Source: Cichorium intybus
Taxonomy: Eukaryota; Streptophyta; Magnoliopsida; Asterales; Asteraceae
NCBI GenBank assembly: GCA_023525715.1
Contig: CM042013.1
Location: 71,578,994-71,642,993, forward strand
DNA length: 64,000 nucleotides
Reading direction: 5' to 3'
The translations under genes were made by a program, and so were the position numbers. Under the pieces are notes generated by a model. It was not told where the DNA came from. It did no database searches and saw only the letters and a program-made list of their open reading frames with translations. Below are positions 11,407 to 21,947 of this stretch, piece after piece; position 1 is the first letter of the stretch, and the number at the start of each line of letters is the position of its first letter.

Positions 11407-11946
11407 CCATCACTGATGCAACCATGGTACTCCTTGTTGTTGCAATAATTCTACTTCGAGGTGCCCCTGCAAGAAGAGGGCTTTGGAGGAGTTCCCACTT
11501 TCTGTGGTCTTCGTTCCTGACATCGTCTAGAACAAGTAGGAACCTTTTCTTAGAAAGTTCTTCTTTGAGGGCCACATGAAGCAGATTAAGACTAGCAAAA
11601 TCTTTAGTATGTCCCGTTACCTCTTGGAAGATAGCCTTGCTGATGTTAGATACGTCCAAATCTTCAGAAACACAAACCCATGCCCTCACTTCAAAGTGAT
11701 ATTTCACTTTCTCCTCGTTATACAAAACTTTGGCAAGAGTGGTTTTGCCTATTCCACCCATACCAACTATCGACACTACGCTCACATTTTGATCATATTC
11801 CCCATCGCCAACAACTTTCCCATCAATGCCACTTTCTCCCCTTCCCGGCCCATGATTTTAGACTCATCAACCAGTGAAGTTTTCTCCAACCATCTCTCTG
11901 TTATATATGACCTTTCAACATTACTCATTTGCTGACCATACATGAT
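11407..11946 (-). pseudogene. NLR-1: 5' remnant with P-loop half of NB-ARC
   Basis: The minus strand reads the region just before NB-ARC, then GMGGIGKTT (P-loop), LLVLDDV (kinase 2) and IIATTRST (RNBS-B). It then meets the LTR element at the same codon where 3782 breaks off. A one-base frameshift lies near 11808 between MGKLL and the segment before QNVSV. About 26 residues are missing after IMYGQQMS compared with NLR-3. The coiled-coil N-terminus is absent, because homology stops at about 11946 where other DNA begins. Confidence 0.9.
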
Positions 11947-13143
11947 GTCACCCCATCAAACAATTAGGAGCAAAGATCAAGATATATGAGGGGTGAATTT
12001 CTCAGTTTGTCTACATACTAGTTTGACTGATTGAAAAAAAAACATAAATGTTATCAAACTACAAAAAGAAAATTAATTATATTTATCTATTAGAAACACA
12101 ATACCTTCGCCTCGAATTCCCATTCTTCGTTCGTCAGGTTAAACGTGTTTGTTATGGGATTATAAATGTTGCCCATTTTATTTTTTAGTTTCACCCACAC
12201 CGCATACTTTCCTCTTAAGTAGTCGTATTGATTTTTCATTTGTTTTTTATCAACTATAAAACCGTGTTCGGTTTTTAGTCTGTCCGCTACAGCCTTCCAT
12301 GAGGTTGCTTTCAAGCTACTACCCAGCCGACCATAAGTTGTCACTTCATGTATACATGCTTCAAGAAACGTTTTGACCAAACAATCTTGCTTCCAAGTAA
12401 CTCTAGTCCTCTTTTGTGACATGACTAGTATCACAAAATCACATACAATTCATAAACATCAAGAACATACAATGGAACATACAATTTTCAACAACAAAAT
12501 TCAGATTTCAGCATGACATTTTCTGAGAATAGAACATATAATTTGATATCAGAATTATATTTCAGCAACAAACAACAAGAATATAATCTGATTTCAAACA
12601 CATATTTTCAGCAAGAAACATTAAATCAGATTTCAGCAACAAACAACAAACATGAATGGAAGATACAATCTGATTTCTGAAATTATACATGTTCAACAAC
12701 ATGTATTCAACAGAAAACAAGATAGAATTTGAAATTAGATGAAAGCATACGAAAGTAAAAGTTCAAAAAAACGGATATGCTTACCTTTGGACCGATGGTA
12801 GACGACAGGTAGAAGAGATGCAGGCGTGCGACGGTGAGGAGGTTGGACGTCGGTGGCTTAGACGGCGAGGAGCTTGGACGGCGGAAAGGATGCGTGAACA
12901 GTGGAGGTGTAAGAGAGAATACGCTTTTTTGTTATAGGGTTACCGAGTTTGAGGCAGGAGAAAAGAGGAATACGCGTATTTTTTTTCTAGTCAGCGAGAA
13001 TGAGAAGCTGACTCGGTTAGACGCCTAAGGACCGAGTAAGACGTGTTATTTTTGGGCTATCAAACAGTCTGACTCGGACCGAGTCAGATGTTGCCTCTTA
13101 CTTGCCTCTTACTAGACCTGTAAGAGGTAAATCAAACACACCC
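11947..13143 (-). mobile_element. Possible PIF/Harbinger-like transposon remnant
   Basis: The right side ends in CAAACACACCC followed by TTA, giving a GGGTGTGTTTG terminus on the minus strand. TTA would fit the 3-bp target of PIF/Harbinger elements. It contains the Myb/SANT exon plus AT-rich leader with 'cagcaacaaacaacaa' reiterations (12480-12720). No matching left terminus or transposase is visible, so the element is truncated and the class is tentative. Confidence 0.4.
12090..12434 (-). pseudogene. Myb/SANT-like DNA-binding exon, truncated gene
   Basis: The frame carries a Myb/SANT-like domain of the Myb_DNA-bind_3 type (VTWKQDCLVKTFLEAC, then SWKAVADRL, KNQYDYLRGKY, EEWEFEAK). A splice donor AAG|GTATTG at about 12105-12103 ends the exon. 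No continuation is seen before the NLR remnant starts 160 bp further on. The start may be ATG at 12434 or 12422. Such domains occur in PIF/Harbinger transposon partner proteins and in host L10-interacting MYB-like genes. The transposon-like end at 13133-13143 favours the former. Confidence 0.6.
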
Positions 13144-13146
13144 TTA

Positions 13147-14308
13147 GTGTTGTTCGTGGTTGGGAAGGATAAAGTGTGGAACTTTATGCCTTTAAGTCCT
13201 GATTTAGAACCATTAAGTTGGTTTAGAGAGTAAGCCAAGCTCTCTTGGGTAGTTTTGTTGAGTTTCAGGCTATTTTGGACTTGGATCTTGTTCTTGAGCT
13301 AGCATGGTTATGAATGAATGTTAAAGTTAGGATTTTATGAACTTAGGGACTATTTGGAAGGTTCCTGGAGGGTTTAAGACTTTGGATGAATGGTTTAAGA
13401 GCTTAATGGACTTTTGAAGCTTTTCATAGTTAGCGACACTAACTAAGGAAGTTAGCGGCGCTAACTGTGCCTGTTGAATTTGACCTTTGACCGTTGACTT
13501 TTTAAACAGTTTGACTTTTGGTCAAACTTGGGGGTTTGGGGTACCGGTCTTTGAAGTTTATCCTGTTTGAGGTTTAGGAAGTTCTAAGTGTAGTTTATCC
13601 TTATTAGGAGGTTCGCGCTGTCGGGATCTAAAGACACGCGTGTGCAGTGTTGTTCGGCTTTGCGGATCAGGTGAGACTTCTCACTATACTATGGGTGATG
13701 TTTCATGCATAGGTAGCCTTATTACTTTGTGTAATAATGTGTTAACATGTGCCTTACGTGATTACTGACGTATCGAGGCAACCCGAGAGTCAACCGATGA
13801 TTACTGTTGTATCGAGGCAACCCGAGAGTCCACCGATGATTACTGAAGTATCGGGGCAACCCAAGAGTCAACCGATGATTTCTGATGAATCGGGGCTACC
13901 CAAGAGTCAAACCATGAGTTGATTATTGACGGATCGGGGCAACCCTAGAGTTCAAACAATGAGTTGATTACCGAAGGATCGTGGCAAGCCCGAGAGTCAA
14001 ACGATGATTTTATGTGATGAATCGTGTGGTATTTTGGGGAACTCACTAAGCTTTGTGCTTACTCTTTCACCCTAATTGTTTTTCAAGTATTTTATGACTC
14101 GAGCTTAGAGCATGGCGCGACTGTACCGCATCTAAGGTTTTGATAATCAAGTCTTCCGCTGGATAATGTTGCAAATGTTTTTGCTAAACACGATTTTACA
14201 TGTTTTAAATATTAAGTTTTAATTTGAATGATTTTATTTTATAACCCGTTTCATGTATTTGACCCGTTTTTAAAATGAAAATTTTATTAAGGAATTTGGG
14301 ACGTTACA
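13147..14308 (+). mobile_element. Truncated Gypsy-type LTR
   Basis: The segment ends GGGACGTTACA, like other LTR ends here. It contains 'caggtgagacttctcactatactatgggtgat', shared with the LTRs of the element at 3783. It also has an array of about six 35-37 bp units (13770-14008) built on TCGAGGCAACCCGAGAGTCA, in the same position as the GGAACGGG array. The 5' end is missing. Confidence 0.65.
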
Positions 14309-15059
14309 TTTGGTGTATGCATTTTTTCTATGACATTATGTTAGTGATTGAGACTAGGACTGAGTTAAATGCCAAGTTGGATATTTGGAGCTCAATGCTT
14401 GGAGAAGAGGGGTTACAAATAAATACTACTAAGATATAGTATCTTTGGTGCAATTTAAGCAGGAGAGGAATATTAGGTTGTAGAAGCTTAATATTAGATG
14501 TAGTATATTTGGTGTGATGAATATTTTCTTGGGTAAGTGGTGCTGAGGTGGTACCTATTTGGTGTCATGGTATGGTGGGTATACCCAATATCCTAAAGGA
14601 GTTGGCTCTCTTAGATGACATGACCTTACGAGGTTGTAGAAGCTTAATATTAGGGTAGTAGAGTAGCCTAAGAATCTTTTGTCTACGTGTCATATATGTT
14701 TTGTGTCTTTAGAATGAGCATGTTGTTGTGCTTTATTATTAGTATCTAATTTCTCTTGTTGTACATATATTTGGTTTTTCCTTTATATTATTCAATGGCT
14801 TGCATATGCTTACTCAGGATCTTTGTATACCTCATTACATGCTCACGTTACATATGTCGAAAGTCATCCATTATTATTAATGAGTGATTTGAAAGAGTTT
14901 GATCTAAACATTCTAAGTTATCAATTGTTTTTTAAGGTTAAATGCAAGAAATAGGAATATGATGTAATTTATTTGTTTATTTGTAGCGTTCTACTATCAT
15001 TTTTATCTATTACAACGTTGTAACATGAAATGATTACAGCAATGTTATCCGAATACAAA
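14309..15059. other. Non-coding DNA after the LTR fragment
   Basis: This is AT-rich sequence with 'gtagaagcttaatattag' twice (14482 and 14636). A weak TTTGGT follows the LTR end where a primer site would be. I see no gene. Confidence 0.4.
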
Positions 15060-15835
15060 GCAATTTTTACTAATGTGGTAGATTTTTTTTAAAGTGCAAT
15101 GTGCTAATAGGAAAGAAAATTAAAAGTACAATGTTATAATTGGATAGATTTTTCAAGAAAAAATTAAAAATATAATTGGTAGATTTTTCAAAGTACAGTT
15201 AATAGGAAAAATTGGAAGTACATTGTTATAATTAGGTAGAATTTTCAAAGTACAACGTCGTAATAAGAAAGAAAGTTAAAAGTAGAATGTTATAATTGGG
15301 TAAATTATTCAAAGTACAATGACTTGATGAGAAAAAAATTGGAAGTATGATGTTATAAATGGGTAGATTTTTCCACAAAAAAAGAAATAATCGGGTAGAT
15401 TTTTCAAAGTACGATGCCCTATTAGGAAAAAATGGAAATAAAACATTACAATTAGGTAAATTTTTAAGTACAATGCCCTTAATAAAAAAATATCGAAAAT
15501 TTCAGTGGTAGAATCGGGTAGATTTTTCAAAGTGCAGTGTCCTAATAAGAAATAAAATCGAAAATACAACATTATAATTTTGTAGATGTTTTAAACTACA
15601 ATGCCTTAAGAAATCAAAAGTACAACGTTATAGTTGTATGTACATTTCAAAGTACATTGTCCTAATAATAAGAAAAATTGGAAGTTCAACTTTATAATTG
15701 TGTATATATTTCAATCTACAATGTTTTAATAAGAATAAAATGAAAGTAGAATGCTATATCAGAAATAAACGAAAGTAGGATGATATAATAAACAAATAAA
15801 CAATATTACGTTGCTATATCTTGCATTTAAATTTT
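15060..15835. repeat. Degenerate minisatellite-like array
   Basis: Roughly ten to twelve units of about 55-75 bp are built on 'gtagatttttcaaagtacaatg', 'taataagaaa', 'attggaagtacaatgttataattgg'. The same phrase recurs at 40920-41040, 26790-26890 (reverse sense) and 33775-33830, so the unit belongs to a dispersed repeat family. Confidence 0.65.
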
Positions 15836-15895
15836 AACCCTTCATTTTATCATTTTATTTAACATTTAACTTTTTTATTTTCTTTTTGCATCAAA

Positions 15896-17170
15896 AGTCG
15901 GATATGGAACGAGACATGGCTGTCAAGTTTCTTTTATAAACCATGTAATTATGAGCTTTTTGTGAAACAATCACTCAACATGGAGATGGCTATTGTCATG
16001 GCAAGGGTGCGTATTCTTTTTTTGTCAAAAATAAAGAACAAATTATTAAATTTATTTTGTTATTTTTTATTCAATGACACATTTGTTTGTGAAAATTGGT
16101 AGAATTCAGGAATGGATTGGATACTTCATCTTGACACTGATGCAGCTGGTGGTGGGGAGTATTCTTTAAGGAAGTTGCTTCATGATATTCCACGCGATGT
16201 GGATATGGTTGTGTTTCCAAATTATGTAAGTTTTATGATGGAATTGGAATTGCTGATTCCATTCCATAGTATGTTTGGTTGTTGAATGGAGAAATTCTTC
16301 AAGTTCCTTGTTTGAAGGATGCCACTATTCTTACCGAAGGTGGAAGGAATTTAATTACATACTTTTTTTATTGAAGGGAAAATCAAAGATTAACGATTAT
16401 ATTTTGGTCAATTTTACGGTTTGACCACATATAAATTTGATTTTTTCAATCAACCAATAATAATTATTCCAGTTTAACCATTTTTACCATATAGCAAGTC
16501 AAAATGGTTAATTTAGAAAATTACTAGTGAAGCCTGATGTAACATAACATGTCAAAATGGTTAATTTGGAAATTTTATGGTTTGATTGCAAAAAATAACA
16601 TATTAGTGGTTAAACCATAAAACTGCCCGATATACATAATTTTTCTTTTTGTAATTTTCCCTTTTATTAAACGACAAAATACCTTCTACACATATATTGA
16701 AATGTAAAAACATAAACTCAATTTTATATACTTGTGATAAACAAAAAAAACTAAAATGTAAATAAAATTCGAAAAATTATTTATTTTATATATTATCGAA
16801 TTCCATTCCATTTCTTGCCAACCAAACGCATGACAGATTATGATTCCTACAAATTCGAATTCCTTTGACAAATTCCATCCTTCTAAAAACATTTTACAAA
16901 CTAAACACCCCATTTTTTATTCCATTCCACTTTTCATTTCCATAAATATGATCGTTCACAAAAACAAATCTTACAAACACCATAGTTTCAAATTCCACTT
17001 TCTCCAAATTAACAGCCAATATTGAATGTTATAGTAATCGTTACTATAACATTAAGTATTTTTTAGAAATATTTTATATACTGTGAATTATTTTCTTTAA
17101 AAAATTGAACTCTCTTTCTTTACAGGAAAGCAGTGTTGAACGTGATGACATCAAAGATCCTTTTATAGAG
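15896..17170 (+). pseudogene. Three exons of a glycosyltransferase-like gene
   Basis: Exons 15896-16006, 16103-16225 and 17126-17170 join in phase with AG/GT borders. They read [49 protein letters not shown] and SSVERDDIKDPF. This is the pattern of a plant glycosyltransferase-like family with a DxD (HLDTD) sugar-nucleotide/metal site, probably GT92-like. Family members have further exons on both sides, and I find none here. In the residues after HLDTD the text reads AAGGGEYSL, a likely local change. I infer a gene fragment left by duplication or captured by a transposon. Confidence 0.72.
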
Positions 17171-17559
17171 GTATTTCTCTTACTATCATTATTTTTTCAC
17201 CTTTTTTACTTAACAGCCATTTCTCATATTTTTGTTTTCTTTTCAGTTGTGTAATCTGTTAAAATAAATAAAGAATTAAAAGAAATATACTTATATACGG
17301 CTGTGTGTTCTTGACTTAGTGCAGTCATTTTTTCAAATATATTTGAAACATCATTTATCCATAGTCCATACAAGACTTAATAATTACATGAAAACTCCAA
17401 AGTACGTTGCTATTTCTTTCCTTTTACTTTATAACCTTTTGCCCCCCATTATATTATAACATTTACATTTATGAAGTTGTAAAACACTATTCCTAAGGTT
17501 AAATTAAGCCAATAGTGTTTTTTGAGTGAATTGCAGTTTTGGTCCCTGTAATGTTTAGA
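17171..17559. other. Non-coding, AT-rich
   Basis: This follows the last recognised exon. It has a plausible donor at 17171 but no following exon that I can identify. Confidence 0.4.
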
Positions 17560-17890
17560 TAGATAAAATGATAAAAATAGTTCCTATATTAAAAAATTAC
17601 AGAAATAGTCCGTGTGTAACAAAATTACAGAAACAATCCCCGTCTAAGAAAAATTACAGAAATGGTCCGGTGTAGGAGAAAGTTACAGAAATGGTCCCTG
17701 TTTAACAAAGTTACAGAAATGGTCCCTGTGTAGGAGAAAGTTACAGAAATGGTCCATGTGTGTAAGATAGAGTTAAAGAAATGGTCCATGTGTGTAAGAT
17801 AAAGTTAAAGAAATGGTCCCTGTTTAACAAAGTTAAAGAAATGGTCCCTGTATAAGACAAATTTACAGAAATGGTCCAAGTGTGTAAGAT
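17560..17890. repeat. Minisatellite, about 30-35 bp unit
   Basis: About ten variants of 'aagttacagaaatggtccctgtgtaggag' run in direct orientation, with substitutions among units (gtccct, gtccat, gtccgg). No gene is associated. Confidence 0.85.
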
Positions 17891-19623
17891 GAAGGTATTG
17901 TCAGAAAAATAATGTATTTTTACCATTTTAACAATTTAGCCACTGAACTATTACTTTTTATCGATTCAGCCACCAAACTTTTATTATAATAATCATAAGT
18001 AAATCTAATTCTAGCATTATACTTCCATTTTTTGCTTATTAGGACATTGAAAAATCTAAACAATTATAGCAGTGAAAATTTCTTATTAGGACATTTTTTT
18101 CTTCTTATCACTTCTTTACCATCAATATTTTCTAATTTAAACTTATCGAATTTGTGGTCCAAGTAAATTTGTTAGTAGTTATTATAATGCATTATGCTAC
18201 ATGGTGAATCTTAAAAGTCTCTTTATCGGTCTTTGTGTTGATTTTCTAATAGTTTAAGTTGCTAAAAGGGTGAAATATAGACAAGCACAATGTACTTTCA
18301 CCATATATTGATTTAGCCACTTATCATCCAGTAGTGATGAAACAATTATACTCTCTTTGACCATTAAAAAAACATTTTTCCGTACTGCCCGCTTTTCATA
18401 CTAGGGCAAAATACCGAAAAACATAACGTACTTTCATCAATATATCGATTTAGCCATTGAATTATTAGTGAAAGTAGTTGAAAAAGGAAAACCATATGGA
18501 TTCCTGCTATATAATGAAACCAAATTTTTTGTTTTAGGCATGAAGATGCATATAAGTTTTTAAGCTTCATATAAGTTTTTAAGCTTCATGATGCAATAAA
18601 AAGGATACACAAGTTTCTTCCTTTAGAGCTCAATGCAATTTGATTGCGACTGAGATTGATGTCAATGGGACAAAATATTGCAACTTACATTGGATCTAAA
18701 GGCACTAACATCTTTTGCAATACAAGAGATATACCGTGAGTCACCATGCCACTTTGTTAGAAAATTATGAGAAACATCCTCAGCCGATGCTTGTTACCCA
18801 AGAAATCAATGGTTCTGATTTGATGATGCTTCCGTCACTGCAATTGAGACAAATAAAGTGTTACATGATGAAGCCTATATCCTCTTCTACAAAACCGTGT
18901 AAAAAGAGGTGATGTCATCATGTCATCACGGAAGTTTGTTGAGGAAATATAACGATTGAGTTTGGTTGATTGTTGAACCAAAGATGGTTTGTTGTGAGGT
19001 TTATTGTTTGTCTTGTATGTAGATTATTTATGTACATTCTTATCTTCTATGTCATGAGAGATTTGAATTATCGGAGGTTATTTACGTGTGATTTAAGCAT
19101 TTTAGTTTTTTCTCGTGTTTCTATCTCGTGTTTGGTTACAATTTAGGAGAATTGATCCAAAATTTAACCCAGATAGTTTTTTGGTAAAAAAAATACAAAT
19201 ATCATAGCGATGAAACAAAATTTAAGCACGAGTGCTCAAAAGTGTTTTAGTAATTTAGAGAGTGACTATAATTTTCGGTTAACATCGTTCCTTACAAAAA
19301 TTGTAAACCTCACCGTTTGGATGATGTATACCAAATATGTTTCAAAGGTCCATCATGCAATGCAGAGGTGACAATCCATGATACTACACGACAAAAATAC
19401 ACAAAACGAAATTGAGATGAAATTAAATTTTGAATTCGTGTTTGTGCAGGTGCAAAAACACGACATCGTGTAATGTTCGTGTTTGTGGTCAAAATTTGAC
19501 GTGAAATTAGCATAATATTAACTTATGTTTGTCGTGTTTTGTATGATTAATTATGAATTAAACAAACTAAATGTTTCATTATTCCAAATCAACAACTTTA
19601 ACACTTGATTATAAGTTTTACCC
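17891..19623. other. Intergenic DNA, no gene recognised
   Basis: AT-rich. The phrase 'atatattgatttagccac' with 'tactttcacc' recurs in this stretch, pointing to an old repeat. The 65-codon frame at 18715-18912 has no recognisable domain and I do not call it a gene. Confidence 0.4.
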
Positions 19624-20760
19624 GATAAGTATCCTTACATTGTATTTTTTTATTATGTAGCAATTTTTTATTATGTAGCACTTTTTTCATCTTCTGTCAT
19701 CAAACGTAAATTAGACATCTACACCAATTTTTGCTAATATGCACACCGTAAGGTTACCGACTTGTATCTAAAAATTGAGTTAAACAAAAGCACAAAACCA
19801 TTTTTGTGTTATAATGCAGCTCTAAACAACCCATTTACATATAAAATCCCAAGCAAAAATACCAAATGAAATTGTATGTTAATATTAAATGCATGTAAGT
19901 ACAAATGATGAACGCATACACAGTTCATCCACCATTGATCCCAAATTTTGAAAACATTCGCTTCTCTTGCATGGTGTAGAATGTAGATAGCCTTGCTCCA
20001 AGATGGCATAAAACCGAATATTTATTGATATGAGTTTATAAACAATCTCTTCCACTAATCAGCAATGAGAACAACGAAGTTGGGAAAGCATTTGTAGAGT
20101 TTAGAATGTGTAGACTTATATCACCAATAATATACTTGAAATATGATCTCAAGACAATCATAAAAGGATGACCTCACAAAAAGACAATTAGTCATTCTAT
20201 ACAAGGTCCGACCATATTTTTACCAAAATAGAAAAAAGTTTCAATATCCGATGGAATAATTCTAATCTCGAAATTTATATAATTTTGTAAGAATATCTGA
20301 AGTTATATAACTAACATTACAAAAGGATTGGGATGGTGCTAAACGTTTACAAAATTTATCAAAGTCAATATCTTAAAGAAAGTGCGTTTGACCAAAAAGC
20401 TCAAAGTTTCTAGATTGAAGTCCAAATTGTATACAATTTACAATTTAGTTATGTTTTCTAGCAATTCTTTTAACAATGGAAAGAAAACAAAAAGATGTTG
20501 CTGTGCAATCAGATGAACTAATACAGTTCCAACCTATATATCAGTAAGATACAAGCAGCCATTCAATTCTCCTCAAATGGATACATAGCAACTTAATGGT
20601 AAAAGTTCTACAAAAACTGAAAAGCTATTCAGCTTACTGCACTTTTAGTTTTTTCTTCTTTCAGGAACACTTGGATGAATATTATCAACAAACAAAAGAA
20701 ACTGAGTTTCAAAATTAAAGTTTTTAATACTTTGGTAAAATTCGGAAAAGTTAAAAATAG
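19624..20760. repeat. 3' flank of NLR-2, copy 2 of the duplicated block
   Basis: This is homologous to 87-1330 over nearly its whole length, with small indels (for example the missing 'ctttcacctatagaaattgagc' segment near 20000). It joins directly to an NB-ARC fragment, which shows that the LRR region of NLR-2 was deleted between flank and NB-ARC. Confidence 0.78.
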
Positions 20761-20784
20761 AGTGCGTCTTCATTTGACAAAGCT

Positions 20785-21196
20785 TCACCAAGCAAGCAAC
20801 TTAAGTGTTGGATGTTTGTCAAGGTTTTTTTCACCAACCGCATGCTGAGCAAATAATGACAGTGCGTCTACATTTGACAAAACTTCCAGACCATAAGATT
20901 CCTTTGAGTCCATCACTGATGATGCAACCCTGGTACTCCTTGTTGTTACAATGATTCTACTTCCAGGTGCCCCTGCAAGAAGAGGGCTTTGGAGGAGTTC
21001 CCACTTTCTATGGTCTTCGTTCCATACATCATCCAGTACAAGTAGGAACCTCTTTTTTGAAAGTTTTTCTTTAAGGCCCACATGAAGCAAATCTAGATTA
21101 GCAAAATCTTCATTTTTCACGGTTACTGCTTGGAAAATAGCCTTGCTAATGTTAAATACATCCAACTCTTCAGAAACACAAACCCATGCCCTCAGT
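20785..21196 (-). pseudogene. NLR-2: NB-ARC fragment
   Basis: The minus strand reads AWVCVSEELDVFNISKAIFQ, then LLVLDDVWNED (kinase 2), GSRIIVTTRST (RNBS-B) and DALSLFAQHAVGEKN, ending after HPTLKLL. It is about 80-90% like NLR-3 by eye. The P-loop, coiled coil, MHD and all LRRs are absent. A short duplicated piece ('gtgcgtcttcatttgacaa' at 20762 and 'gtgcgtctacatttgacaa' at 20863) marks the rearranged 3' junction. Confidence 0.88.
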
Positions 21197-21947
21197 GATA
21201 TAATTTTTTCGCGAAAGTGATATAATTTATGTCATTTTCATAAAAAAATTTCAAGAAAGTGATATAATTTTTTTGCGAAATGACAACATTTTTAAAGAAT
21301 TTTGATGTCATTTTCATAGAAGAAAAATTCTTTGAAGAATTACCAAAAAAACAATTTCGTGAAATTCATTTGAGAAACAAGTGGTAATTTTGTGATATTA
21401 CCTTTCCATTTTTGGTTTATTTTGTGATTATCGCAACAAATAAACAATGCCTTAATCTGGTATGCTATATATTGGTATTTCTTTTTGGCTCAATACAAAA
21501 AAAAATACATAATAAAAGAATACTTGTACTTAAAATCTATCGACTTCATGCCCTCTAAGTGGTTGTTGATAAACACGATGAATATTGTGTTATTGTGTTT
21601 TGAACTGGGGTTATGTGGCTAGATTATCAGTTAACTTACAAACGCTTCCAAAAATAATGAAATTTCATTTTAAGACATTTGGTTATGGAACCAATGGAAG
21701 TATAGAATTACATTCACTTGTCACTTCGTGCTTGAACTTGTATTGAGTTGCATTTTATTTGTTTACCCAACAACAGAGGTAATGCTTGTTTGCACTAGTG
21801 TAATTTCATAATTTTAACAATTTATCCAACGAACTATTTTATATTTATTATTGTTATGATAATTATATAGTTGCTAAATTGATAAGAAGTAATAATTCAT
21901 TGGACCAACTAATTAAAAGTAATAGTAAAAGTAATGATAGAATGATA
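21197..21947. other. Non-coding DNA upstream of NLR-2 fragment
   Basis: Low-complexity phrases 'gtgatataattttttcgcgaaa' repeat at 21197-21290. No gene is seen. Confidence 0.4.

Noticed and set aside
15309..15572. 87-codon frame with repeated HCTLKNLPD
   Set aside because: It is a translation of the degenerate minisatellite array, not a protein.
17560..17890. CRISPR-like direct repeat array
   Set aside because: Units are contiguous and degenerate without unique spacers, and the sequence is plant DNA.
18715..18912. 65-codon plus frame as a further exon of the glycosyltransferase-like gene
   Set aside because: The text does not fit the family and lacks clear splice borders.
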